Of a stretch of DNA of 64,000 bases, positions 27,051 to 35,432 are shown piece by piece (positions within the stretch are counted from its first letter, which is position 1; the number at the start of each line of letters is the position of its first letter). The notes under the pieces were generated by a model, which saw only the letters and a list, made by a program, of their open reading frames with translations, was not told the DNA's origin and ran no database searches. The stretch is from contig DEQQ01000034.1 of the NCBI GenBank assembly GCA_002360455.1, forward strand, positions 12,471 to 76,470, given 5' to 3'. The position numbers and the translations under genes are program-made. This stretch comes from Saprospiraceae bacterium UBA3362 (lineage in GTDB: Bacteria; Bacteroidota; Bacteroidia; Chitinophagales; Saprospiraceae).

Positions 27051-28451
27051 ATGTCACATTTTGATATTATAGTTATTGGAGCCGGTCCCGGAGGTTATGT
27101 CGCTGCGATAAGAGCGGCTCAATTAGGCAAGCAAGTTGCTATTGTTGAACGTGAATCTTTGGGAGGAATCTGTCTCAATTGGGGTTGTATTCCCACCAAA
27201 GCTTTATTGAAAAGTGCTCAAGTCATGGATTATCTAAAACATGCCGGTGATTATGGAATTCAGGTCTCCGATGTTCAGGCTGATTTTAACTCCATCATTA
27301 AGAGAAGTAGAAATGTGGCAGAAGGAATGAGCAAAGGGATTCAGTTTTTGATGAAAAAAAATAAAATCCAAGTGATCATGGCTACAGCAAGCCTAAGTAA
27401 AGCCAACACTGTGGAATTGGTAGATCAAGAAGGTAAAAAATCGCAAATTACCGCCGACCACATCATCCTGGCTACAGGAGGACGAGCTAAACAGTTGCCC
27501 AACCTCCCTATAGATGGTGAAATCGTGATTGATTACAGGAAAGCGATGAGCTTGGCTAAACAGCCTAAAAAAATGGTGATCGTAGGGGCTGGAGCTATTG
27601 GGGTTGAGTTTGCTTATTTCTATAACAGTATTGGTACACAGGTTACCATTGTGGAGTTCATGGAACAAGGACTGGTACCGAGAGAAGATGCCGATGTATC
27701 CAAAGAATTAGCCAAATCATTTAAAAAAGCTGGCATTCAAGTATTAGCCAATACAAGTGTTGAAAAAGTAAGTAAGACCAAAGACGGAGTTACTGTACTC
27801 ACAAAAGACAGAAAAGACGGCAAAGAAAACAGTATTGATTGTGACATTGTACTCTCTGCAGCCGGAGTTACAGCAAATATTGAGCAAATTGGCTTGGACA
27901 AATTAGGCATAACTACCGATAAGGGCTTGATTAAAGTGGACGCTAACTACCAAACCAACATCAAAGGCATTTATGCAATAGGAGATATAGTTCCAGGTCC
28001 GGCTTTGGCCCATGTAGCCAGTGCAGAAGGCATACATTGTGTAGAATCCATCTGTGGGCTCAAACCACATCCTATAGATTATAATAATATACCGGGTTGC
28101 ACTTATTGCGTTCCGGAAATTGCCTCAGTGGGATATACCGAAGCGGCAGCAGTTGCTGCAGGATACAAAATAAAGGTAGGCAAATTTCCATTTTCGGCTT
28201 CAGGAAAAGCCAGCGCCTCCGGGTCCAAAGAGGGTTTTGTAAAACTGATCTTTGATGAGAAATATGGTGAATTTCTCGGTGCTCATTTTATAGGAAACAA
28301 TGTAACGGAGATGATCGCCGAAGTGGTAGTGGCTCGCAATTTGGAAACCACAGGACATGAGATAATCAAGTCCATTCACCCTCACCCGACTATGTCTGAG
28401 GCTGTTATGGAGGCTGCTGCAGCAGCTTATGGAGAGGTAATCCATATCTAA
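27051..28451 (+). CDS. lpd: Dihydrolipoyl dehydrogenase (E3)
   Basis: FAD enzyme that reoxidises dihydrolipoyl groups of 2-oxoacid dehydrogenase complexes and the glycine cleavage system. From the ATG at 27051 it has 466 residues: FAD motif IVIGAGPGGYVAAIRAA at the N-terminus, the redox disulfide CLNWGC at residues 41-46, NAD-binding IVGAGAIGVEFAYF near 175-190, the ATGGRAK segment, and the C-terminal interface domain with the active-site His-Pro-His run (SIHPHPTMSEAVMEA). All catalytic residues are present. It is monocistronic; the other complex subunits are not in the window. Confidence 0.96.
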   Translation: MSHFDIIVIGAGPGGYVAAIRAAQLGKQVAIVERESLGGICLNWGCIPTKALLKSAQVMDYLKHAGDYGIQVSDVQADFNSIIKRSRNVAEGMSKGIQFLMKKNKIQVIMATASLSKANTVELVDQEGKKSQITADHIILATGGRAKQLPNLPIDGEIVIDYRKAMSLAKQPKKMVIVGAGAIGVEFAYFYNSIGTQVTIVEFMEQGLVPREDADVSKELAKSFKKAGIQVLANTSVEKVSKTKDGVTVLTKDRKDGKENSIDCDIVLSAAGVTANIEQIGLDKLGITTDKGLIKVDANYQTNIKGIYAIGDIVPGPALAHVASAEGIHCVESICGLKPHPIDYNNIPGCTYCVPEIASVGYTEAAAVAAGYKIKVGKFPFSASGKASASGSKEGFVKLIFDEKYGEFLGAHFIGNNVTEMIAEVVVARNLETTGHEIIKSIHPHPTMSEAVMEAAAAAYGEVIHI

Positions 28452-28452
28452 A

Positions 28453-28488
28453 AATTTATATATAAACTAATTATTATATATATAAATT
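28453..28488. repeat. AT-only inverted repeat downstream of lpd
   Basis: AATTTATATATA (28453-28464) and TATATATAAATT (28477-28488) are perfect 12-bp arms around a 12-nt loop. It begins two bases after the lpd stop. It is too AT-rich for a strong terminator and could be a recognition site, or random in this composition. Confidence 0.4.
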
Positions 28489-28594
28489 ACTAAATAACAA
28501 ATATTTTCGTATCATAAAAAATTAATTTAGCTTATTCAGATTTTAAGCTGCAATTATCTTTATATTTAGGTTTTAATTTTTAAAAAAACCAAAT

Positions 28595-31500
28595 ATGAAG
28601 ACAAAATTGTTTTTGCTCAATTTGCTGCTCATCTTCTCTATTGGATTTGTTCAAGCTCAACAAATTCTTATTCAATGTCCTAAGACGAATTATCAAAGAA
28701 CTGATTTGATTGATAAAAAATTCGTTAAATACGAGTTGGTCAAATTGGATTTAAAAGCATTCAACGAGGCACTGGCTAAGAAGAAAGACAATATTTATAA
28801 TGTCATGCTGAGCACAGAAAAAATGAGAGTTCAAATGACTTTGTTTGAATATTCAATGTTCAATGACAATTTTGGAGGAGTATGGCATGCTCCATTTGGT
28901 GTAATACGATCAGAAAGAGATAAAAGCCTTCGAACATTTAGAGGTGCTGTAAAAGAAGATTATTCCGGTAGGAGTGCAATGACCTGCAGCAAAGATTTTT
29001 TCATGCTCAATTTTAGATATAATAATGAAGATTATTCCTTAGAAAAATTGCATGGAGACTTAAACCCTAACAACGAGGATATTTACATTCTTTATGGATC
29101 TTCGGATGTCTTGTTATCCAATGAAGCCAAAGTTTGTGGTGCCGATTATCTCAAGGAAAACCAAGCTAAAATGAGAGAGGAACACGATCATTCTGTTGGC
29201 TCTCGAAATACAAAATGCCTTGATGTAGAAATAGGCTTGGCTTGTGATTACAGCTATGTTAAAGCTCTTAGAGGTTTTAATGTTCAAGATTTTATGACTG
29301 CTATATGCAATTATATGGCCACCAACTGGGACAATGATTTTCCCGGCCCTATCAATTTTGCCATTTCAGGATATTATATTCCTCAAGATTCATTGAGTGA
29401 TGTATTTAATAGAAATACAGATATCAATGATCAGTTAAATAATTTTGTAGCTCAAGGAGCCAATATTTTACCTGACCATGATGTAGCAACCTGTTGGTCG
29501 GCAAAATGGACATCCGGAGTTGTTGGATTAGCCTATTTGGGAGGAACTTGCACCGGCTTAAAATACAATGTTTGTAGCCAATACACATTCGATTTTGCTT
29601 GTTTGAGACAATTGCAATCTCACGAATTAGGTCATAATTTTAATGCTACTCACGATGCAACAAGTGGAGGTGGCGGTGGCGGAGGTCCTACAGGAGGTGG
29701 AGGAAACATAATGGCTCCAGCAGTAAACTGCTCAAACAGTTGGTCTCCTAACTCTGTGCGTCAAATATGGCTTTTTGCAACAGAAAGCGCCCCATGTCTA
29801 AGCGAATGTGTAGGAATCGATCCTATTCCTGTTGTTGAGTTCGAAGCAAATCCAACTCGAATGTGTTCACCGGGTCTTATCAACTTCACCGAGCAAACCC
29901 AGTATGCCAACTATTGGTCTTGGTATTTTCCGGGAGGTGTTCCATCAAGCTCAACTAATCCTAATCCGGTTGTAACTTATCCGAATCCAGGCAAATACCT
30001 TGTAAGTTTGACTGTAAGAAATTCAAGATGTACACTTTCTTTGATTAAAGATTTATACATAGAAATTGACCCTAGTCCAATTCCTGATTTTGCACCCGAT
30101 ATTCAAAGTCTAGATGTTTATTTCCTAAATTTAACAACTAATGCTTATGACTATTTTTGGGATTTTGGTGATGGGGCGACCAGTACAGAATTTGATCCTA
30201 CACATACTTACAAAAAAGAAGGAGATTACACAGTGACTCTTAAAGTAACCGGAGACTGCGGAACTAGAACTTTAACCAAAAAAATTGAAGTTTATTACGT
30301 TCCCGTAGCAGACTTTGAATCGGATACAATTTATGGTTGTGCACCAAAAACAATTCAATTCTTTGACAGATCATCTGACAATGTAGTAAGATGGGATTGG
30401 AGATTCCCCGGCGGTACGCCTAATTTTTCAACTCAAAAAAATCCGAAGATTGTTTATAAAAATAAAGGCATTTATGATGTGAAGCTTTTTGTTGAAGCCA
30501 AACGGTATGGCGCAAGTGCAGAAAAGAAATTGTATATTAAGATAGACAGTGCTCCAATAGCAAAATTTGACCTTACCATTACAGGATCCGATGTCCAATT
30601 CAATAACAAAAGTACTTATGCCGAAACGCATAATTGGGATTTTGGCGACAACTCTACAAGCACAGATGAAAGTCCTTCTCATACTTACAAAGATGGAATT
30701 TATGAAGTGACCTACACCACAACAAATAATTGTGGTACTCATACATACAAGCGTCAAGTTATTATAGGAAATGAACCAAAAGCAGCCTTCAGTTCTGCTA
30801 ATGCAAGAGGATGTGCACCTTGGTCTGTTCAATTTGATAATAACTCGACAGCAGCTGCAACAAACTTTTTATGGACATTCCCGGGAGGCAATCCAAGTAC
30901 CAGCACAGCAAAGAACCCGTTGGTAACGTATAACCAACCCGGAAAATATGATGTAAGTCTTCTAGCTTATAATGCAGTTTACAGAGATTCTGTTACGATC
31001 AATGAATTTGTAGAAATTCTGAATCCCGCTGTACCGGATTTCAAAACCAGTGTAACAGGATTTACAGCTTATTTTAGCAATCAATCACAGTATGGAAACA
31101 GTTATTTCTGGGATTTTGGTGACAACAATACAAGCACACAACAAGCTCCATCTCACAATTATGGCCAAGAGGGAGAATTCAAAGTTAAACTCACTGTTAC
31201 TAACGAATGTGGTCAGAAAACCATTGAAAAGACAGTAGCAGTTTACCTAATTCCTAAGGTAAACTTTAGCTCAGACACAATCAAAGGGTGTAGACCATTA
31301 ACTATACATTTCAAAGATCTTTCTTCATCTGATGTGATTGAGTGGAATTGGCAGTTTGAAAACGGAAAACCTGCAAGCTCTACAGAGCAAAATCCGGTTG
31401 TAGTTTTTGACAAGTCAGGCTCATTTACAGTGAAGCTGACCGTTAAAAACGGAAATGGAACGAATAGCTCTACCAAATTGAAGTATATTCAAGTTATCAA

Positions 31501-31831
31501 CGATGTTTATTGCAAATACAGGAGAGATCCAAAAGATCCAAATTCTGACGGCACAGTGAAAGGCGCCGGATTACAATCCATTATTGCTGAAAAATCAATT
31601 GAACTGTATCCGAATCCTAACAATGGCCAATTTGTAATTAATCTGACTAATTTTGATTTGGCTCAATCTAAAATCAAATTATTTGATATGACAGGTAAGC
31701 TTGTATATCAAAGTACTTCTGCTCAACCACAAAATCAAATTCATGTAGAGCAACTTTCTAATGGAACTTATTTATTAATGATTCAGGAAGGTGCCGAAAG
31801 CTACTTTGAAAAAGTATTTATTACAAAATAA
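28595..31831 (+). CDS. Secreted reprolysin-like zinc metalloprotease with seven PKD domains and T9SS sorting domain
   Basis: 1078-residue exported protease. The signal peptide ends VQAQ (about 22). The catalytic domain (about 190-400) has the long zinc motif HELGHNFNATHD near residue 342 and a Met-turn in GGNIMAPAVNCS. A glycine-rich loop (GGGGGGG) lies just after the zinc site. Seven PKD-like domains follow (about 418-980), alternating a Cys-containing FPGG type with a WDFGD type. The last 80 residues form a T9SS type A sorting domain (IELYPNPNNGQF, YLLMIQEG, FEKVFITK). It stands alone and ends at a strong palindromic terminator. The substrate is unknown; extracellular or surface proteolysis is expected. 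Confidence 0.9.
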   Translation: MKTKLFLLNLLLIFSIGFVQAQQILIQCPKTNYQRTDLIDKKFVKYELVKLDLKAFNEALAKKKDNIYNVMLSTEKMRVQMTLFEYSMFNDNFGGVWHAPFGVIRSERDKSLRTFRGAVKEDYSGRSAMTCSKDFFMLNFRYNNEDYSLEKLHGDLNPNNEDIYILYGSSDVLLSNEAKVCGADYLKENQAKMREEHDHSVGSRNTKCLDVEIGLACDYSYVKALRGFNVQDFMTAICNYMATNWDNDFPGPINFAISGYYIPQDSLSDVFNRNTDINDQLNNFVAQGANILPDHDVATCWSAKWTSGVVGLAYLGGTCTGLKYNVCSQYTFDFACLRQLQSHELGHNFNATHDATSGGGGGGGPTGGGGNIMAPAVNCSNSWSPNSVRQIWLFATESAPCLSECVGIDPIPVVEFEANPTRMCSPGLINFTEQTQYANYWSWYFPGGVPSSSTNPNPVVTYPNPGKYLVSLTVRNSRCTLSLIKDLYIEIDPSPIPDFAPDIQSLDVYFLNLTTNAYDYFWDFGDGATSTEFDPTHTYKKEGDYTVTLKVTGDCGTRTLTKKIEVYYVPVADFESDTIYGCAPKTIQFFDRSSDNVVRWDWRFPGGTPNFSTQKNPKIVYKNKGIYDVKLFVEAKRYGASAEKKLYIKIDSAPIAKFDLTITGSDVQFNNKSTYAETHNWDFGDNSTSTDESPSHTYKDGIYEVTYTTTNNCGTHTYKRQVIIGNEPKAAFSSANARGCAPWSVQFDNNSTAAATNFLWTFPGGNPSTSTAKNPLVTYNQPGKYDVSLLAYNAVYRDSVTINEFVEILNPAVPDFKTSVTGFTAYFSNQSQYGNSYFWDFGDNNTSTQQAPSHNYGQEGEFKVKLTVTNECGQKTIEKTVAVYLIPKVNFSSDTIKGCRPLTIHFKDLSSSDVIEWNWQFENGKPASSTEQNPVVVFDKSGSFTVKLTVKNGNGTNSSTKLKYIQVINDVYCKYRRDPKDPNSDGTVKGAGLQSIIAEKSIELYPNPNNGQFVINLTNFDLAQSKIKLFDMTGKLVYQSTSAQPQNQIHVEQLSNGTYLLMIQEGAESYFEKVFITK

Positions 31832-31852
31832 TCTGAACCTATCCGATTTTTT

Positions 31853-31890
31853 AAAAACAAAAGGGATCCATATGGATCCCTTTTGTTTTT
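31853..31890. terminator. Perfect 38-bp palindrome, bidirectional terminator
   Basis: AAAAACAAAAGGGATCC (31853-31869) pairs perfectly with GGATCCCTTTTGTTTTT (31874-31890) around ATAT. It begins 21 bp after the metalloprotease stop; the A- and T-runs make it an intrinsic terminator in both directions. The rest of the gap (31891-32121) shows nothing. Confidence 0.85.
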
Positions 31891-32121
31891 ATTCCATATC
31901 TGTAGTTTCGGAATAAAATTCAGAAAACCTTTCTTTTACGTTTAATATGCCATTCATACTCAGCAACAATTTCAATTGTGACACTGCTCAATCTTATATT
32001 CTGCTATAGATTTCCTTCTTTAGTTTATTTAATGCTTGAATCCATCACTTTAAAATGGATAACGAATGAATAAAAAATGAAAGAATTGTAACAAAAAATT
32101 CTCCACTATATAAATATCCTC

Positions 32122-32129
32122 TATCTTCG
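32122..32129 (+). promoter_or_regulatory. -7-like box (TATCTTCG) of the SET/ATP-grasp operon
   Basis: One mismatch from TAnnTTTG. It ends 4 bp before the ATG at 32134, so the transcript would be nearly leaderless. No -33 element is visible at proper spacing. Confidence 0.4.
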
Positions 32130-32133
32130 TAAT

Positions 32134-32649
32134 ATGAATACAAATCTTAATGTAACAAAAGCCCTAAAAGAGGTTCAGCTTGAAGAACAAGTGTTGGTAA
32201 AAATCTTGGAGAGCAATGGGCAACGTGCTCTATTTGCCAAGAAGGCTTTTCATAAAGAAGAATGCATCTTCCCCTTTTCTTCAAGGCTTACAATGGATGC
32301 ACCAAGCTACTTGACATTACAAATCAATGACAATACCCATATATTGATTAATCCTATCGCCTTAGAATGTGTCAATCATTCTTGCGAACCCAATTGCTTC
32401 TTTGATATCGAAAACTATGAGTTGATTGCTTTATGTGATATTGCACAAGGAGAAGAACTCAAGTTTTTCTATCCATCTACAGAGTGGTGCATGGATCAAG
32501 GATTTCAATGCAATTGTGGAAGCTCTAGTTGTTTACAACATATCAATGGAGCCTATTCAATTCCAATCCACGAAATAAAACGATACCGCTTGAGCCCATT
32601 TATTAAAGCTAAACTGGACCTCTTGGGCAGCAAAGATTCAAACCTCTAA
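32134..32649 (+). CDS. SET-domain protein (protein-lysine methyltransferase type)
   Basis: 171 residues made almost entirely of one SET domain, the SAM-dependent lysine methyltransferase fold. Visible motifs: GQRALFAKKAF (cofactor-side loop), the pseudoknot NHSCEPNC near residue 80, GEELKFFYPSTEW in place of the usual ELTxDY, and a post-SET zinc motif CNCGSSSC near 130. The FFYPSTEW form belongs to a small soluble SET group and lacks the typical catalytic Tyr context. The gene begins the operon, 55 bp ahead of an ATP-grasp ligase. Target and activity are unknown. Confidence 0.85.
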   Translation: MNTNLNVTKALKEVQLEEQVLVKILESNGQRALFAKKAFHKEECIFPFSSRLTMDAPSYLTLQINDNTHILINPIALECVNHSCEPNCFFDIENYELIALCDIAQGEELKFFYPSTEWCMDQGFQCNCGSSSCLQHINGAYSIPIHEIKRYRLSPFIKAKLDLLGSKDSNL

Positions 32650-32704
32650 ATTCATTTTGCAATTAATCGAATTCTCGAACTTCTTCAGTTAAAAATTTAA
32701 GCTC

Positions 32705-33808
32705 TTGATTGATATAGAACAAATTGAACGGTTCAAATCCAATTATGATCTTATAGTATTGGCTCCAAAAATTGAAACTGAGGATCCCAATATTGCTTAT
32801 TACTATGATTTCCAACAAAGCATTCAGGAATACACTTCAGTTTTTAATCAATTTGATATATCGTGGCAATGGATTGAGCTAAGCCTGAATAATTTTAAAG
32901 AAAGAATTCAAGCTTTGGAGAACGACAAAAGCAAAACTAATATCTATCTCAATTTATGTGATGGAGATGAAGTCAATGGAGCCCCCGGTATATCTGTTAT
33001 CCGATATTTAGACGAACTAAACTTAATCTATACAGGAGCGGATGAGAAGTTTTACCATAACACTACATCAAAAAAAACAATGAAGCAATTGTTTGATGCA
33101 ATGTCTGTGGATTCACCCAAATGGATGGATGTCGAGAGAAACAGTCCTGAGCAAGTCATTCAATACTTACATACTCCTTTAATTTTGAAGCCCGCTGTCT
33201 CGGGAGGCTCAATGGGACTCACTGCCAAAAATGTTATTCATAGCTTAGAAGAATATCAAAGCATAGTAAACGAAATCAACGAAGGGTACAGAAACTGGAA
33301 ATTGAATGTTGATGGGATCATTGCAGAGCAATATATCAGCGGACCAGAATATACTACTTTGGTCATAGGAAGTTCTCATCGGCCTGATGAAATTTACTGT
33401 TATGAACCGGTAGAACGAGTGTTCCATAAGTCCCTTGACTCCAATGAAAAATTTTTATCCTTCGATAGGCTTTGGGAAACCTATGAAACTGAGGCTGCAA
33501 TGCCGGATCAAGGGTTTTTCTTTGAATACCATTCTATTCAAGATGTTCAATTAAATAAAAAATTAAAAGAGATCAGTATAGATTGCTTTATCAAATGTGA
33601 AGGTCAATCCTATTCTAGGATTGATATCAGACATGATTTGCAGTCAAATCAATTGTATATATTAGAAGCCAATGCTCAATGTGGCCTTAGCGAAGATGAA
33701 AACTATACTTCTATAGGTGCCATATTAAGAGTTTCTAAAAAATCTTTTGCAGAGTTAATATTATTGATCATCTTTGAAGCTCTAAAACATAAGCCAAATT
33801 ATTCATGA
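32705..33808 (+). CDS. ATP-grasp ligase, D-Ala-D-Ala ligase-like
   Basis: 367-residue carboxylate-amine ligase of the ATP-grasp superfamily. The N-terminal pre-ATP-grasp domain contains YLNLCDGDEVNGAPG. ATP-binding: LILKPAVSGGSMGL near residue 165 (lysine plus glycine loop) and IIAEQYISGPEYTTL. Metal/product site: SYSRIDIR and YILEANAQCGL near 320, with Glu and Asn kept. Organisation follows D-alanine-D-alanine ligases, but substrate loops differ, so the product is probably another peptide-like bond. The start is TTG. Its stop overlaps the next start by 4 bp (ATGA), so the two ligases are coupled. No dedicated substrate gene is adjacent. Confidence 0.87.
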   Translation: MIDIEQIERFKSNYDLIVLAPKIETEDPNIAYYYDFQQSIQEYTSVFNQFDISWQWIELSLNNFKERIQALENDKSKTNIYLNLCDGDEVNGAPGISVIRYLDELNLIYTGADEKFYHNTTSKKTMKQLFDAMSVDSPKWMDVERNSPEQVIQYLHTPLILKPAVSGGSMGLTAKNVIHSLEEYQSIVNEINEGYRNWKLNVDGIIAEQYISGPEYTTLVIGSSHRPDEIYCYEPVERVFHKSLDSNEKFLSFDRLWETYETEAAMPDQGFFFEYHSIQDVQLNKKLKEISIDCFIKCEGQSYSRIDIRHDLQSNQLYILEANAQCGLSEDENYTSIGAILRVSKKSFAELILLIIFEALKHKPNYS

Positions 33809-35235
33809 AGATTTGTGTTCTCCAAGCAGATTATTCGACAACGGATGTTGATTACAAAAACTATGATCCGGTAAGAAATCTAAAACCTTGGTTGCCGGAT
33901 GCAGAGGTTGATCATGTATTGTTAAATAAACTTAGCACATACAAACAGCTTCAAGATTTAAAAAAGAAACAATATGATATTTACATAAACCTATGTGAAG
34001 CTTATTTAGAATGGTCTATTCCATCTATTGATGTCATACAAAGTCTAGAGCTACTCAATCTGCCCTATAGTGGAGCAACATTAAATTTGTATGATCCACC
34101 CAAGGAGCTAATGAAATATGTAGCTTATTGCAGCGGAGTAAAATCTCCTGATTATATCAAAATCACGGATCCACTACAAATAAAAGACCATGTGCATAAG
34201 TTAACGTATCCACTCTTTGTAAAACCGGCTAAAGCCGGAGATTCTTTAGGCATAAACGACAGATCTAGAGTGAACAATGAACAGGAACTCGTAGATCAAG
34301 TATGTGAAGTGTTACAAGAATTCGATGAAGTGCTTATTGAAGAATACATTGAAGGGAGAGAGTTTACTGTCCTTGTAGTTGCTGACCCTAAGGGCAAAGG
34401 TCAATGCATCACATTCAAACCTATAGAGTATATTTTTCCACAGGGTAAAAGCTATAAGACTTATAGTCTAAAAACTTCCGATCTGCATACCGATGCAAAT
34501 ATCCCTTGCGAAGATATAAAACTGGATAGATTATTGAGAAAAAGCGCTTCTGCCATTTTCAATGGTTTCGAAGGAAAGGGATATGCAAGAATGGACTTTA
34601 GAGTCAATAACAAAAATGAAATTTACTTTTTAGAAGTCAATTTTGCCTGTTCTGTTTTTTATACTGAAGGCATGGAAGGCTCAGCTGATTATATCTTGCT
34701 CAATGATCCATTAGGTCACAAAGGATTTCTAAAACTCATTATAGAAGAAGGTATTGAGCGCCATAAACAAAAACAGAAAAAATATGAGCTCCGCAAAAGT
34801 CCACGGTCAGGTTATGGTATTTTTGCCACTGAGCTTATTAAGAAGAATTCTGTAATTTTCAAAGGCGAAGAAAGAAGCCAAAGATTAGTCAGCAAGACCT
34901 TTGTGGACAAAAACTGGAGTAAAGAAAATCAAAAACTTTTTAGACAATACGCATACCCTGTAGGCGAGGAAGTTTACATTTACTGGGATGGCAATCCTTC
35001 CGAATGGGCTCCACAAAATCACAGCTGCAACCCCAATACAGTGTATAAAGGCTTGGATGTTATAGCCAAACGCGATATCAAACCAAATGAAGAACTTACC
35101 CTTGATTACGCTTATCTCATTGATGACACAGCAGAATCTTTTATTTGTCAATGCGGCTCAGAAAATTGCAAGGGAATGGTCGCTGGGTACAAAAAAATAG
35201 AAGAGCTGATAGATTCTGAACTAAAAACTAAATAA
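33805..35235 (+). CDS. ATP-grasp ligase fused to a C-terminal SET domain
   Basis: 476 residues joining two enzymes. Residues 1-315 are an ATP-grasp ligase related to the preceding gene: YINLCEAYLEWSIPS, LFVKPAKAGDSLGI, LIEEYIEGREFTVLV, YARMDFRV and YFLEVNFACSVF, with the metal-binding Glu and Asn kept. Residues about 325-465 form a SET domain: SGYGIFATELI, the pseudoknot NHSCNPN, ELTLDYAYL with the expected Tyr, and the post-SET CQCGSENCKG zinc motif. Ligase and methyltransferase joined in one chain imply that ligation product and methylation substrate are the same molecule; this is inference. Last gene of the operon. Confidence 0.88.
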   Translation: MKICVLQADYSTTDVDYKNYDPVRNLKPWLPDAEVDHVLLNKLSTYKQLQDLKKKQYDIYINLCEAYLEWSIPSIDVIQSLELLNLPYSGATLNLYDPPKELMKYVAYCSGVKSPDYIKITDPLQIKDHVHKLTYPLFVKPAKAGDSLGINDRSRVNNEQELVDQVCEVLQEFDEVLIEEYIEGREFTVLVVADPKGKGQCITFKPIEYIFPQGKSYKTYSLKTSDLHTDANIPCEDIKLDRLLRKSASAIFNGFEGKGYARMDFRVNNKNEIYFLEVNFACSVFYTEGMEGSADYILLNDPLGHKGFLKLIIEEGIERHKQKQKKYELRKSPRSGYGIFATELIKKNSVIFKGEERSQRLVSKTFVDKNWSKENQKLFRQYAYPVGEEVYIYWDGNPSEWAPQNHSCNPNTVYKGLDVIAKRDIKPNEELTLDYAYLIDDTAESFICQCGSENCKGMVAGYKKIEELIDSELKTK

Positions 35236-35324
35236 GGACAGACTTTTTAGCTCATTTAAGAATCGTTAAACATTAATATTACCAAATTATTTAATTCTTA
35301 ATCAATTAATAATATTATTTTTAT

Positions 35325-35348
35325 GTATATTTAATTTATTAAATATAC
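35325..35348. promoter_or_regulatory. AT-only palindrome before the repeat-protein gene
   Basis: GTATATTTAAT (35325-35335) and ATTAAATATAC (35338-35348) are perfect 11-bp arms around TT. It lies 85 bp before the ATG at 35433. It could be an operator for the downstream gene or a weak terminator; composition alone might also produce it. Confidence 0.35.
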
Positions 35349-35432
35349 AATATATTGATAATTTGGCAGAATTTTTGTGACTTTTGAACTCGTCATCGTC
35401 AATAGTGTACAAAAATTAAATCCTTATATACC

